The notes under the pieces were generated by a model that worked only from the letters and a program-made list of their open reading frames with translations, made no database searches and was not told the DNA's origin. The position numbers and the translations under genes were made by a program. A stretch of DNA of 64,000 nucleotides, from positions 8,579-72,578 of the forward strand of contig CAWJNN010000068.1 of assembly GCA_963844115.1 (NCBI GenBank), in the 5' to 3' direction. This DNA is from CS4-C045 sp963844115. GTDB lineage: Bacteria; Planctomycetota; Planctomycetia; Pirellulales; UBA7805. Of the stretch, positions 54,482 through 62,890 are shown piece after piece (positions within the stretch are counted from its first letter, which is position 1; every line of letters begins with the position of its first letter).

Positions 54482-55435
54482 TTAGAACGGATCGTCCTCA
54501 ATCTCGTCAGCGTCGTCTCCGCCAGCGCCACCATCTCCGGCGTCACCAGCATCACCGCCTGCGGCATCACCGCCTGCCGCATCGCCCGGCTGGCCGGGAT
54601 CATCACCGAAGGGATCGCCGGCGTCACCCGCATCGCCTGCGTCCTCGACGGCACCATCGTCCACGGCACCATCATCCACGGCACCATCGTCCACGGCACC
54701 ATCATCGTCCACGGCACCATCGTCCACGGCACCATCATCGTCCATTGCGCCATCGTCGACAGCACCATCGTCGACTGCACCGGCATCTTCATCATCGCTG
54801 AACAGATCCCCATCATCGGCTGCCGGTTCGTCGGTCGCATCCTTTGCCGGCACGTCTTCAAACAGGTTATCGGTGTCATCGGGCGCTTCGACCGGCGCGG
54901 CATCGTCGGAATCCTCCAGAAGATCCGGAGCCGTATCTTCGTCGTCCGGAATCTGCAGGTCGTCCTCCAAGGATCCGTCGTCCAGATCCTCAACGGCGGC
55001 CCCGCGGTCGGGTACGTCTTCATATCGATCTCGGCGCCGCTGTGACCGCTCGCGCTGCAGCACCAACCGGGCGTCCGTACGGTGTTTTTCCACTGCCATT
55101 CGATCCTGGCCCTGGATACGCGTTAACGCTCGACCCACTGCTTCGGAAACACCGGTTCGAACTTCCAGATCGGCGCCCATTTTGAAATCCTCGGACGCCG
55201 CGCCTTCGTATCCCAGACGCTGATTCACCAGCCCGCGGTAGTAGTACGCGCGTGGATCACGACTACCGGAATCGATCGCTGCGGACAGATTTTTCTGCGC
55301 CTCATGGTATTGGCCAGAAAAATATTCGTGTACCCCCTGCCCATAGAGTTGCACCAGTACATCGTCTTGCGCCTCGGACGTGGCCGTCAACAAGAACGCA
55401 CCGAGGCCCACCAGGCATACCAGCGATCGAATCAT
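54482..55435 (-). CDS. Exported TPR protein with acidic repeat tail
   Basis: 317 residues from ATG 55433-55435 with GGAG upstream. Signal peptide IRSLVCLVGLGAFLLTATSE; two or three TPR-type helices (LYGQGVHEYFSGQYHEAQKN, DPRAYYYRGLVNQRLGYEGA); then a long Asp/Glu/Ala/Gly-rich tail with tandem DDGAV units (about 225-265) and GDAGDAG. The 3' repeat is encoded by 15-18-bp units. The tail could bind cations. The TPR part is widespread in planctomycetes; function unknown. Convergent with floA, 30 bp apart. Confidence 0.7.
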   Translation of the reverse strand: MIRSLVCLVGLGAFLLTATSEAQDDVLVQLYGQGVHEYFSGQYHEAQKNLSAAIDSGSRDPRAYYYRGLVNQRLGYEGAASEDFKMGADLEVRTGVSEAVGRALTRIQGQDRMAVEKHRTDARLVLQRERSQRRRDRYEDVPDRGAAVEDLDDGSLEDDLQIPDDEDTAPDLLEDSDDAAPVEAPDDTDNLFEDVPAKDATDEPAADDGDLFSDDEDAGAVDDGAVDDGAMDDDGAVDDGAVDDDGAVDDGAVDDGAVDDGAVEDAGDAGDAGDPFGDDPGQPGDAAGGDAAGGDAGDAGDGGAGGDDADEIEDDPF

Positions 55436-55454
55436 CGTTAATCTCCGTTCTCTA

Positions 55455-55518
55455 AAATCTGCGTTGTCTGAAATCTGTGTTGCTCGAAATCTGTATTGCT
55501 CGACGTCCGCGTTGCCTG
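55455..55518. repeat. 16-bp tandem array (AAATCTGYGTTGYYYG)
   Basis: Four copies of a 16-bp unit: AAATCTGCGTTGTCTG, AAATCTGTGTTGCTCG, AAATCTGTATTGCTCG and a diverged ACGTCCGCGTTGCCTG. It lies 20 bp upstream of the start codon of the acidic TPR protein, in the likely promoter/leader. Confidence 0.8.
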
Positions 55519-55807
55519 ACGCCGTCCGCATCGATTTAATTCACGCAAACAATGCCGCCCTCGCGATACGTACCATTATAACCTTGGAAGACACGGCTCA
55601 AACCAGAATCCGCGATTCGGATCAACCGCCGGCCCAGGCGGCGAGCCGAGGGCGTCGATTTTTAACAGCTGATCCGATTTTTCGGGCATTGCCAGGCCGG
55701 CCACCTGTCCTGGATCAAACGCTCGTCCAGCGTCCCCTGGGTGCCCGGCGGCGAGCGGCCAACCGATCCGCGCCGGACAGTTGAAAGATCCGCCTTTTCC
55801 AGGGTCG
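55519..55807. other. Intergenic, no gene recognised
   Basis: About 290 bp between the 16-bp repeat and the 3' end of coaB. A minus-strand open frame crosses it but lacks any family-like pattern. Confidence 0.35.
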
Positions 55808-56434
55808 CTAAAGGATAAGTTGCCGTTGAATGATCTGGAATATCTGCCGACTGACGTCCGCCTTGGTGCCACGAAACCGCGCCAGAACCCTGCCTTCCGA
55901 CGCGATGACTTCCACGCTGGTTTCTGTCGCGTTCATCGCTTCCGGACCATTTAGAATTATCAAATCACAACTCTTCTCTTCCAGTTTGGCCAAGGCCCGC
56001 AGCCGTTGATCGTCGGTTTCCAGCGCGAAACCAACCATCCACCGTTCACCTTTGTTCTTACCCAGAGTCGCGACTACATCGTCGGTCTCGATCAACTCTA
56101 ATCGCAGTGGTTCACCGGTCTTTTTGATTTTGTTCTCTTGGACCTGTCGGGGACGGTAGTCGCACGGCGCGGCGACGCCGATCAACCCGTCACATGCTTC
56201 GAACGCCTCCTGGCTGGCTGCCAGCATTTCCTCGGTCGATACGACGTTGATAATCTCCGCCGCGCTGGGATACTCGATACCGACTGGACCGCTGATCACG
56301 ACGACCTCGTGACCCGCCGTGATCGCGGCCTCCGCCAGTCGGCAACCCATCTGCCCGCTGGACGCATTCGTCAAATAGCGAACCGGATCAAGATACTGTC
56401 GAGTGGGGCCCGAAGTGATAAGAATACGATCCAC
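55808..56434 (-). CDS. coaB: Phosphopantothenoylcysteine synthetase (CoaB domain, stand-alone)
   Basis: 208 residues corresponding to the C-terminal half of CoaBC: ILITSGPTRQYLDPVRYLTN, SSGQMGCRLAEAAITAGHEV, APCDYRPRQVQENKIKK, ETDDVVATLGKN, VGFALETDD and DLIILNGPEAMNATETSVEV. It lacks the N-terminal flavin-dependent CoaC decarboxylase, so CoaC must be encoded elsewhere, a split arrangement found in planctomycetes. It joins cysteine to 4'-phosphopantothenate in CoA synthesis. Start at ATG 56432-56434. Confidence 0.87.
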   Translation of the reverse strand: MDRILITSGPTRQYLDPVRYLTNASSGQMGCRLAEAAITAGHEVVVISGPVGIEYPSAAEIINVVSTEEMLAASQEAFEACDGLIGVAAPCDYRPRQVQENKIKKTGEPLRLELIETDDVVATLGKNKGERWMVGFALETDDQRLRALAKLEEKSCDLIILNGPEAMNATETSVEVIASEGRVLARFRGTKADVSRQIFQIIQRQLIL

Positions 56435-56615
56435 TTACACCGTCTCCCGAGGACATTTCGGAAGTCATTCTATCCCGTGACTATCCCGTGATGAAGCCGC
56501 GGCAAAGAAGCCAACCTGCTCGCAACAAGACGTGCGAACCGCGCCGATACCTGCCGCCTCTACCTGCCGAGCATAATAACGCGTATCGCTCGCTGCTAAC
56601 GCGCCGTACGACGGC

Positions 56616-57711
56616 TCAGTTCGCCGCCGCCTCCGCATCGCCTTCAGGCCCCGCGACCCGCCATTCCAAAATGCCTCCGCTAGCCTTCGGCTGCAGTTGC
56701 ACCTCGATTCGCAACGCGTCCGTCTTCACCGGCTGGAACGTTACTTCGTTGGTTTGATCCTTCGTCGTCGCAAAGGCATCCTGTGTCTTGACGGCCTGCC
56801 AGCCGTCGCCGTCTCGGTACAACAACTTCCAAGACTGCGGGACATCGATGCCCAACCGACGGTCTTCGTACCAATAGACATCCGTCCGGGAGACGACCGT
56901 CGGCTGCTCGAATTCGTACTGAACCCACTCGTTCGAACCGCGCTGGTTCCACCAGGTAAACCAAGGGGTTTCGGTGTCTGTCGATCGCTGCGGGGCTTCC
57001 TGATCTACCAGTCCATCCAGCAACCCCGGTCGCACCACGTACGATGCCGACTTCTTGCTGGTAAAGGCAATCGTCTCTGCCGGCGGGAGAATGCATTGCT
57101 CTGGCGACGTCGGTAGCCACACCATCATTTCGTTGGCACCACGATGGCACCAGACATGATACGGGATCATGCGAACTTTCTTAGTTCGGCTGGCAACGGC
57201 CCCGTTCCCGGCACGGTGCAGCGACATGGCAGTTCCGTTCAGCACGGTTACGCCTCCCAACAGATTCTCGGTAGGTTCGGGCACAAGCGGTGCGTCGCCT
57301 GGCAACCAGATGTTGCGGACTCGGCCATCGTGATCGGCGCCTTCGACACAATACACCAACGGACCTCGCTCAACCGCCACGCGTCCCTCGTCCTGTTTGA
57401 TTTGCTTGTTCGCCAAGACGCGGTGCACCAACATGGGCAGTTTCAATTCGACCACGTCCCCTCCCTTCCACTCCCGATCAATCACTGCGTAGCCATCGAC
57501 CAGGTCGGTGCGCAGCGGCTGATCATTCACGTGGATAGTCCACTCAGCGGGGACGTCGTTTTCATAACGATAAAGGTCGCTTGGCAGTACCTCGCCACGG
57601 ACCCAGCCGGGTATTCGCAACCGCAGGGCAAAACGAAGTTGCTTTTCTGGTGAGAATGAAGAGCAGCGAACCGATGATCATCGCGACGAGACAACAAAAG
57701 ATGAACTTCAT
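56616..57711 (-). pseudogene. GH127 (DUF1680, beta-L-arabinofuranosidase-like), catalytic part deleted
   Basis: An ATG at 57709-57711 with GGAG nine bases upstream opens a signal-peptide-like MKFIFCCLVAMIIGSLLFIL. Within about 45 bases, and one base out of frame, begins the C-terminal part of a GH127/DUF1680 enzyme: EKQLRFALRLRIPGWVRGEV, VERGPLVYCVEGADHDG, RMIPYHVWCHRGANEMMVWL, and the late domain WVQYEFEQPTVVSRTDVYWY with SWKLLYRDGDGW. The (alpha/alpha)6 barrel of about 400 residues that contains the catalytic Glu and Cys is absent. I infer an internal deletion that kept the signal peptide and the beta-sandwich end. It follows the sulfotransferase gene closely. Confidence 0.72.
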
Positions 57712-57766
57712 CCGGAAGACTCCTCCACTGGTTGGTAGCGCCGGCGTCTGTAAATGGTCCGCCAGC

Positions 57767-58915
57767 TCAGCCGTTGCGCTGCGGGTAACCGTAACGGTCA
57801 ATCTGGGCACTCCATCTCGATGTCACAGCCTGGCAAACCTCAGCCGGAAACTGATGGCGATTTGGAACGTAATCGCGTCGCCGGTCCAGGTAGTCCTGCA
57901 TCTTATCCGACGCTGCGTCGAACGCACCCAGTTGCAAGGTCTGGTAAATGATACGGATTTGGTCGAGCGGGCTGGCGAGCAAGTCTTCGTAACGGACCTC
58001 AACCAATTGATTCTTGTCTAACTGGCCACGATTTGTGTCAAAGCTTGTGTACAAGCGGGAGTGAGTCTCCAGGACGAATTCTTCCAAAATCTTTTCATCG
58101 GTTGGTTGTAATCCCTGGGACTCGTCAAACGACTTCCACATCCGCACGGTGGATACGAATACTTCATACGGATCGCGCACAACGTGTATAAACTTCGCCT
58201 CGGGAAACATTTCCAGCAAAACCGGCAAGCGACCCATGTGTGGCGGCGATTTCAAGATCAGCCGCTTGTCGTATTTTAGCGTCAACGACTGCAACAACTG
58301 TCGGAATGATCGCTGCCACTTGTGACGATCGCACGACGACAAATCGGTCAGTTCCAGGTATTCCATGTGAGGTGCCGGCCGGTCCGGAAACAGAACGCGC
58401 AGATACGGCGACGGGACACCCAGATTACACATCGCCCACTCGTCCTCTTGGGGACTCTCCATCTGGACGTTGACGTCATCCATGGGTCGATGCCGGGGTA
58501 ACAAACGCGCAAACATTTTCGAAAAGAGTGTACCGACAACCAGGAAGTAGTTCGGGATGTAAACTTCCGAAGTTGTCGGCGAGGCGAATCGATCGTCCAA
58601 TGTCAACAGTTCGTGCAACAGCGTCGTCCCGCTGTGCCAATGCCCAAGGATAAAGATCGGTGGAAGGTCGATCTTCGTCTTCCGGATACGGCGGCCGTAG
58701 ATCGCGGTCTGGGCGATCGCCAGCGGCCAACACACGGTACTGAGGATCAGGATACTGATGGCCATCGCCCAGCGCCGCGGCGCGACGCGAAAGCGGTTCG
58801 ACGCCAGGACGTACAACCACGTCCAGGGGATCATGCCCGTCCAGAACCGAGGCGCCCAGAAGGGGTAAGCGTTAAACGGAGCGGAGGAATTGGCTTTCTT
58901 TTCTACGACAGCCAT
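57767..58915 (-). CDS. Sulfotransferase-family protein, membrane-associated
   Basis: 382 residues from ATG 58913-58915. An N-terminal hydrophobic stretch (RRWAMAISILILSTVCWPLA) precedes the PAPS-binding loop IFILGHWHSGTTLLHELL and the 3'-phosphate site FIHVVRDPYEVFVSTVRMW; KYDKRLILKSPPHMGRL is also typical. It would transfer sulfate from PAPS to an unknown acceptor, perhaps a glycan or lipid of the envelope. Its start lies 19 bases after the stop of the DUF2156 gene, so the two form an operon, with the broken GH127 gene next. Confidence 0.85.
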   Translation of the reverse strand: MAVVEKKANSSAPFNAYPFWAPRFWTGMIPWTWLYVLASNRFRVAPRRWAMAISILILSTVCWPLAIAQTAIYGRRIRKTKIDLPPIFILGHWHSGTTLLHELLTLDDRFASPTTSEVYIPNYFLVVGTLFSKMFARLLPRHRPMDDVNVQMESPQEDEWAMCNLGVPSPYLRVLFPDRPAPHMEYLELTDLSSCDRHKWQRSFRQLLQSLTLKYDKRLILKSPPHMGRLPVLLEMFPEAKFIHVVRDPYEVFVSTVRMWKSFDESQGLQPTDEKILEEFVLETHSRLYTSFDTNRGQLDKNQLVEVRYEDLLASPLDQIRIIYQTLQLGAFDAASDKMQDYLDRRRDYVPNRHQFPAEVCQAVTSRWSAQIDRYGYPQRNG

Positions 58916-58934
58916 AAAGGATGACACCAACGTA

Positions 58935-60113
58935 TCAACCAGCAGCGGAACGCGCCGGCTTGCCGCTTTCTGGGATGACGAGCGACCGACGGCTTTCGCG
59001 GTTGCAAAGCCGTTTCCAAGTGCGCGTGGCAACGCGAAAATAATTGGCCCAGCTCAAACCCCACAATACCATTCCCGCAAACATCGATAGCGGTGTCACC
59101 TTTGGACTGGCCGCGACAAAGCATTCCTGGAAACCTGGCCGGAACCGCGTTTTGAAATGGTACATGCCGGGGATGTCGTAATAGAGACCAAAGCGATCAA
59201 TCGACAGGCCGAGGAAGAAGCGAAGCAGGCGACTGTCCCCTTCCAGAGGATTTCCGCAGCGCAGAGCCGGAATCATGCACAGCGACGCCTCCGGAATTCC
59301 TTCGTCCTGAAATGTGCAGAACGTCTGGTGAATCAGAAACGGAATGACGCCACGCGTCGCGTCGGCGCAGTGGCGCATCATTTCGACAGACCAGCGACGG
59401 CCATTGTGGCTGGGATTACACACGATAAAGCCTTCGATAAGCCCGGCCCCCTGCTTCGACCTCGCAATAAAGACGCGACGCCTCTGCAACCACAGCGGTT
59501 CAAATCGCCCCACGAAATTACGCATCCGCGCGCCGTAAGGCTTCATCCGCAGATAATCGCGCGACACCTCATCCAGTTCCGCCATCACTTGCCGCCAGTC
59601 CTCTTCGGCCAACATGTCGTGATGGCATTCCGAGAACTCCAGACCCTGCCGCTGGCAGTAGTTACTCTGCCGGCGTACCCACTCGAAAGGTTTTCCGCGC
59701 CAAGTACACGCCGTCAGGTCAATCACCGCGTCTTCACCGACCTTGGTGATCTGCAGGCCTAGTTTCGCCAGAAGCTCTCGCTGTGCCTGGTCTAGATTGA
59801 AAAAGGTCACTAGATACTTGTGCTTTTTTGCGAAGGAGAGAAACTGAGTCGCCAATTCTTCCCAGCGGTCTTCTGGTGCGAGTAGGCCGCCAGTCACATA
59901 CACGTATCTTCCCAACCGCACAAAACTAATGACCCCACACTGGTCCTTCGCCCAGAAATATTGTCGATCGGGTTCGACGGAAAGGTAGGAATCGTAGCCC
60001 CGACCGTAACGATAAATATGTTCTTCCAGCGTTTCTCGTGATGACACATCCATCACTTCACCGCCAGCGATCTGTTCGACGGCAGGAATAAGGGAGGTCT
60101 CGGCTGTGCTCAT
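58935..60113 (-). CDS. DUF2156 (MprF C-terminal-like) protein
   Basis: 392 residues. I use ATG 60111-60113 (AAAGG just upstream) rather than the ATG six bases earlier. The GNAT-like double fold of DUF2156 is recognisable: YDSYLSVEPDRQYFWAKDQCGVI, LATQFLSFAKKHKYLVTFF, and the late IEGFIVCNPSHNGRRWSVEM, GIPEASLCMIPALRCGN, YYDIPGMYHFKTRFRPGFQE. A C-terminal hydrophobic segment (LSMFAGMVLWGLSWANYF) may bind the membrane. Relatives include the aminoacyl-phosphatidylglycerol synthase half of MprF, but substrates vary. It is operonic with the sulfotransferase, suggesting envelope lipid or glycan modification. Confidence 0.78.
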   Translation of the reverse strand: MSTAETSLIPAVEQIAGGEVMDVSSRETLEEHIYRYGRGYDSYLSVEPDRQYFWAKDQCGVISFVRLGRYVYVTGGLLAPEDRWEELATQFLSFAKKHKYLVTFFNLDQAQRELLAKLGLQITKVGEDAVIDLTACTWRGKPFEWVRRQSNYCQRQGLEFSECHHDMLAEEDWRQVMAELDEVSRDYLRMKPYGARMRNFVGRFEPLWLQRRRVFIARSKQGAGLIEGFIVCNPSHNGRRWSVEMMRHCADATRGVIPFLIHQTFCTFQDEGIPEASLCMIPALRCGNPLEGDSRLLRFFLGLSIDRFGLYYDIPGMYHFKTRFRPGFQECFVAASPKVTPLSMFAGMVLWGLSWANYFRVATRTWKRLCNRESRRSLVIPESGKPARSAAG

Positions 60114-60645
60114 TTTCATACCTTTTCGATGTCACAAGGAAACGGCAAAACTCTACGATGTGCACCAGGCCATCTTCAGATTCCACGCGATCGACGGCAG
60201 CGGCCGCGCGCAGATCTCGCCGTTTTACCTCACCCTTTTATCGAACGGGCGTGATCAACAAGACGGCACCGCCCAAATTCATTGTGCCAAGGAGCCTTCC
60301 CTAGCGGCGTCGTTACTTTGAAAAGACGTTGATCCGAAACGACGTGGCGGCCTGCCAACCAGATTCGGCAACAATTTACTGCGGCCACCGCCCCGCATCC
60401 GAGCCGACTGGGCATTTGTGGGTGCCGTGAGAGTTCCGGGATACCCTGAAACTCTGGATAACAAGATACTAAAAGCCGACGTGTGTTTACAAGCGGCTGC
60501 GCTCGCCATCGGGGAGCCCGTTGGAACGAATTCGTAAACTGTGCCGAAGCATCATTTATAATCTTTTCGAAGGTCGTCTGCGGCGCTTTTGATCTGAGCT
60601 GCACCTTCGATCTCGCGCCCCTGACATGACGACCAGCCAGAAGCC
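60114..60645. other. Intergenic, no gene recognised
   Basis: About 530 bp between divergent genes (DUF2156 and the kinase N-terminal module). A long minus-strand frame (60230-60928) exists, but it overlaps the better-supported plus-strand gene and has no recognisable motif. Confidence 0.4.
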
Positions 60646-60969
60646 ATGACAGAAAAGCAACCATCTCGCCAAGAGCCCGTGCCACTGGAGACCTTGAATC
60701 TCGTCCTGCAGTTGTGTGACGAATTCGAGGACGCGTGGGTCTGGGGAAATCGACCCAATCTCGCCGCGTTTGTTGAGCGGGTTCCTGCCGCCAGGCGAGA
60801 CCAGGTACTGACACACCTTTTGCAACTGGAGATAGAGCTTCGCGTTGATGCCGGCGAGACCCCGCACGTCGACGAATATGTCGTTCGGTTTCCCAAGCAA
60901 CAGGCGATCGTCCGTGACGTCTTTTCACGAATCGCGTCGGCCCGCGCGGACTCAGACCAGAAAAGTTGA
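60646..60969 (+). CDS. Stand-alone N-terminal module of planctomycete Ser/Thr kinase
   Basis: 107 residues: LNLVLQLCDEFEDAWVWGNR, PNLAAFVERVPAARRDQVLT, LLQLEIELRVDAGETPHVDE, YVVRFPKQQAIVRDVFSRIA. This pattern (W..G.RP, .L..LL.lEl.yR...Ge.P...eY..RFP) is the N-terminal extension found before the kinase domain in many planctomycete Ser/Thr kinases. Here the frame stops before any kinase domain. It is convergent with an ECF-like sigma factor 38 bp away, the usual neighbour of those kinases. It could be a remnant or a small adaptor that has kept the docking part. Confidence 0.65.
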   Translation: MTEKQPSRQEPVPLETLNLVLQLCDEFEDAWVWGNRPNLAAFVERVPAARRDQVLTHLLQLEIELRVDAGETPHVDEYVVRFPKQQAIVRDVFSRIASARADSDQKS

Positions 60970-61007
60970 CGTCGCGCCTGCAAGAACGCGAACGTTAGCA
61001 GGAGTCG

Positions 61008-61610
61008 TTAGTCGGACAAGCTGTCGGCCGCCAATTCTTCCAGCGTCGCTTTGATTTTGTCCATGGCCCGACGCACGGTTCTTTCCGAGCGCGAAGTTTC
61101 TTCCGCGATCTCAACCAGCGTGTGCCCTTGAAGTCGTAGCTGCAACATCCGGCGATGCAGCGTGCTCAGCCCGCTCATCAGCTGTTCAATGCCCTCCGCC
61201 AGTTCGGCCGCTTCGGGGGGCGAGGGTTCTTCCGCAATTTTTTCCGGCCTTGCCAGAAAACTCCCGGCGCCCGAACCGGCAACACTCACTTCCAGGTTGA
61301 CGTTCCGCTTTGCCGCCGTGTGGCGTTCGACTTGTCGGTGCACTTTGTTGATCGTGATGGCAGCCAGCAGACTCCACAGCTCCTTGCCTTCCTCGATCGT
61401 GAACTGTCCTTCGCGCGCGCCGACGAAGAAGCTGCCATAAACCGATTGGACCAGATCTTCGGGGTCCACCTTGCGGGCCAGCTTGGGAGATAGCCGGCTA
61501 CGGGCCAACGCGACCAGCCGATCGACATAACGAGCAAACAACTCGTCCGCCGCGCGTGGATCACCTTGCTGGAACCGTTCGACCAGTTCTACAACGGAAT
61601 CGTCTGCCAC
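61008..61610 (-). CDS. ECF-like sigma-70 factor, planctomycete kinase-linked type
   Basis: About 200 residues from GTG 61608-61610 with AAGGGA ten bases upstream (an in-frame ATG at 61721 is the alternative). Region 2: LVERFQQGDPRAADELFARY, VDPEDLVQSVYGSFF, LWSLLAAITINKVHRQVE. Region 4: LSTLHRRMLQLRLQGHTLVE, IAEETSRSERTVRRAMDKIK. The spacing and HRRML/RTVRRA motifs are those of planctomycete ECF-type sigma factors that neighbour Ser/Thr kinases; here the neighbour carries only the kinase N-terminal module. No anti-sigma factor is adjacent. Confidence 0.85.
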   Translation of the reverse strand: MADDSVVELVERFQQGDPRAADELFARYVDRLVALARSRLSPKLARKVDPEDLVQSVYGSFFVGAREGQFTIEEGKELWSLLAAITINKVHRQVERHTAAKRNVNLEVSVAGSGAGSFLARPEKIAEEPSPPEAAELAEGIEQLMSGLSTLHRRMLQLRLQGHTLVEIAEETSRSERTVRRAMDKIKATLEELAADSLSD

Positions 61611-61721
61611 AGCACCGTCCCTTTGCAAGTCGAATGGGGCGAATCCGACCAATGGCCGGCCTAACGAGCAACGTCCGGGTATCGACCAGCTAATTATATC
61701 GCAGCCTAATCTCAAATTCAT

Positions 61722-62044
61722 CGGGGGAAACCGGCAATTTTGAAGAGGTCGCTACAGAATCCGGTTCAGTTTGTGCAGAATACAGGTGTGGCTGAACTAC
61801 CTTCGGTGAGTCAGCATGCTAAAGCTATCCTTTTTTGGGTTCCGATAAAGCCCAAAGGGGTGTACCTTGCTCTGCAGTAAAGGTCGCGATCGACGTCTAT
61901 CCGATCCCGAAGCCGACCCACCTTCGGTGTGTGTCTGCCGACGGTGGGTCGGCTTCGCACTTGCGATCATCGGAATGGAATCATTGAGTCTTCTATAGAG
62001 TAGGTGTACGTCCCTTCGGATAACTAGGGATATCGACGGACAGA
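61722..62044. other. Intergenic with strong hairpin (61908-61957)
   Basis: About 320 bp. CGAAGCCGACCCACC (61908-61922) pairs perfectly with GGTGGGTCGGCTTCG (61943-61957). A smaller hairpin with TTGGGTT/AAGCCCAA arms is at 61837-61857. There is no T run, so these are not classical terminators. Between divergent genes, this could be leader structure for the J-domain/PilZ gene. Confidence 0.5.
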
Positions 62045-62785
62045 ATGCATAACAGGCGAAACTACTACCGGATCCTCAACGTTCAACCGGATGCTCCGGT
62101 AGAAATCATCCGCTCCAGCTACCGAACGCTAATGCAGGAGTTGAAACAGCATCCGGATCTGGGCGGCGATCATGGGAACGCCGTACTGATAAACGAGGCT
62201 TTCACGATCCTATCGGACTTTGCAAAACGGGCCGAGTACGACCGCCAACTGATGGCACAGAGCAGTGACGCTCGCCCTGGTTTTGCAGCGCATCCGAACA
62301 GCGGACAGCGGAGAGAAGGCCAGCGTCCCTGCCCATCCGAGCAACCAACAGGCCCTCATGTCTGTCCGTTCTGTAAATTGCCCTATGGTCACGGCGAGCA
62401 AATCCACATGGACGCACTTTGCTCGGACTGTGAAAGTCCTCTGTATGCCGCCCGCCGACTGCAGGTGGAGGAATCGGATCGACGAGCGATTCAACGTTTC
62501 GCCAAGCATCATGCTATTTCTTTCTATACAAATTGGCCGCAGCCTGAGGGTCACACTGGCCAGACCGAGGACATTTCTCACAACGGCATGAAGTTTGTTA
62601 CCCAGCAGGAGTTGAGCAAGGGCCAATTTCTGAAGATCGACTGCGACGTGTGCCTGGCGATTGGCGAGGTAACACACTGCGAGCAGAAACGCAGCGGCTT
62701 AAAGAAGCACTGGATGGTGGGAGTGGTGTTCGTCACCCTCCGATTCGAACGGCCGCATGGCACCTTCGTGTCCACCACCGCGTAA
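62045..62785 (+). CDS. J-domain / zinc-ribbon / PilZ fusion protein
   Basis: 246 residues. Residues 5-70 form a J domain (NYYRILNVQPDAPVEIIRSS, with the HPD tripeptide in QHPDLGGD, then INEAFTILSDFAKRAEYDRQ). A Cys4-like knuckle follows (CPFCKLPYGH and CSDCESPLY, about 107-140). A C-terminal PilZ-like domain shows both c-di-GMP motifs, RxxxR (RAIQR) and DxSxxG (DISHNG), then GMKFVTQQ and GEVTHCEQ. It should therefore recruit DnaK through HPD and could do so in response to c-di-GMP. No chaperone gene is near. Confidence 0.75.
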   Translation: MHNRRNYYRILNVQPDAPVEIIRSSYRTLMQELKQHPDLGGDHGNAVLINEAFTILSDFAKRAEYDRQLMAQSSDARPGFAAHPNSGQRREGQRPCPSEQPTGPHVCPFCKLPYGHGEQIHMDALCSDCESPLYAARRLQVEESDRRAIQRFAKHHAISFYTNWPQPEGHTGQTEDISHNGMKFVTQQELSKGQFLKIDCDVCLAIGEVTHCEQKRSGLKKHWMVGVVFVTLRFERPHGTFVSTTA

Positions 62786-62799
62786 CATGCGTGGGGAGG

Positions 62800-62890
62800 A
62801 AAAGGTGTCAAGTACCGATTTGGGGTATTAGGCAATCTCGCTTGGCCTTTGTCTGGGGCCCGACTCTAGAATCGGTACTTGACACCTTTT
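62800..62890. repeat. MITE-like element with 21-bp perfect terminal inverted repeats
   Basis: Arms AAAAGGTGTCAAGTACCGAT plus T (62800-62820) and the exact complement (62870-62890) flank a 49-bp core without coding capacity. GGTGTCAAGTACC-type ends are shaped like REP/RAYT-type ends but are unlike the GGGGTCAGAGC ends of the RAYT copies here. The element provides the present stop codon of the AhpD-like gene. Confidence 0.75.

Noticed and set aside
55576..55872. Minus-strand small gene next to coaB.
   Set aside because: Overlaps the end of coaB and lacks any recognisable pattern or ribosome-binding site.
60230..60928. Minus-strand gene of 232 residues.
   Set aside because: It overlaps the better-supported kinase-module gene on the plus strand, is Arg/Trp-rich in the way of shadow frames, and shows no motif.
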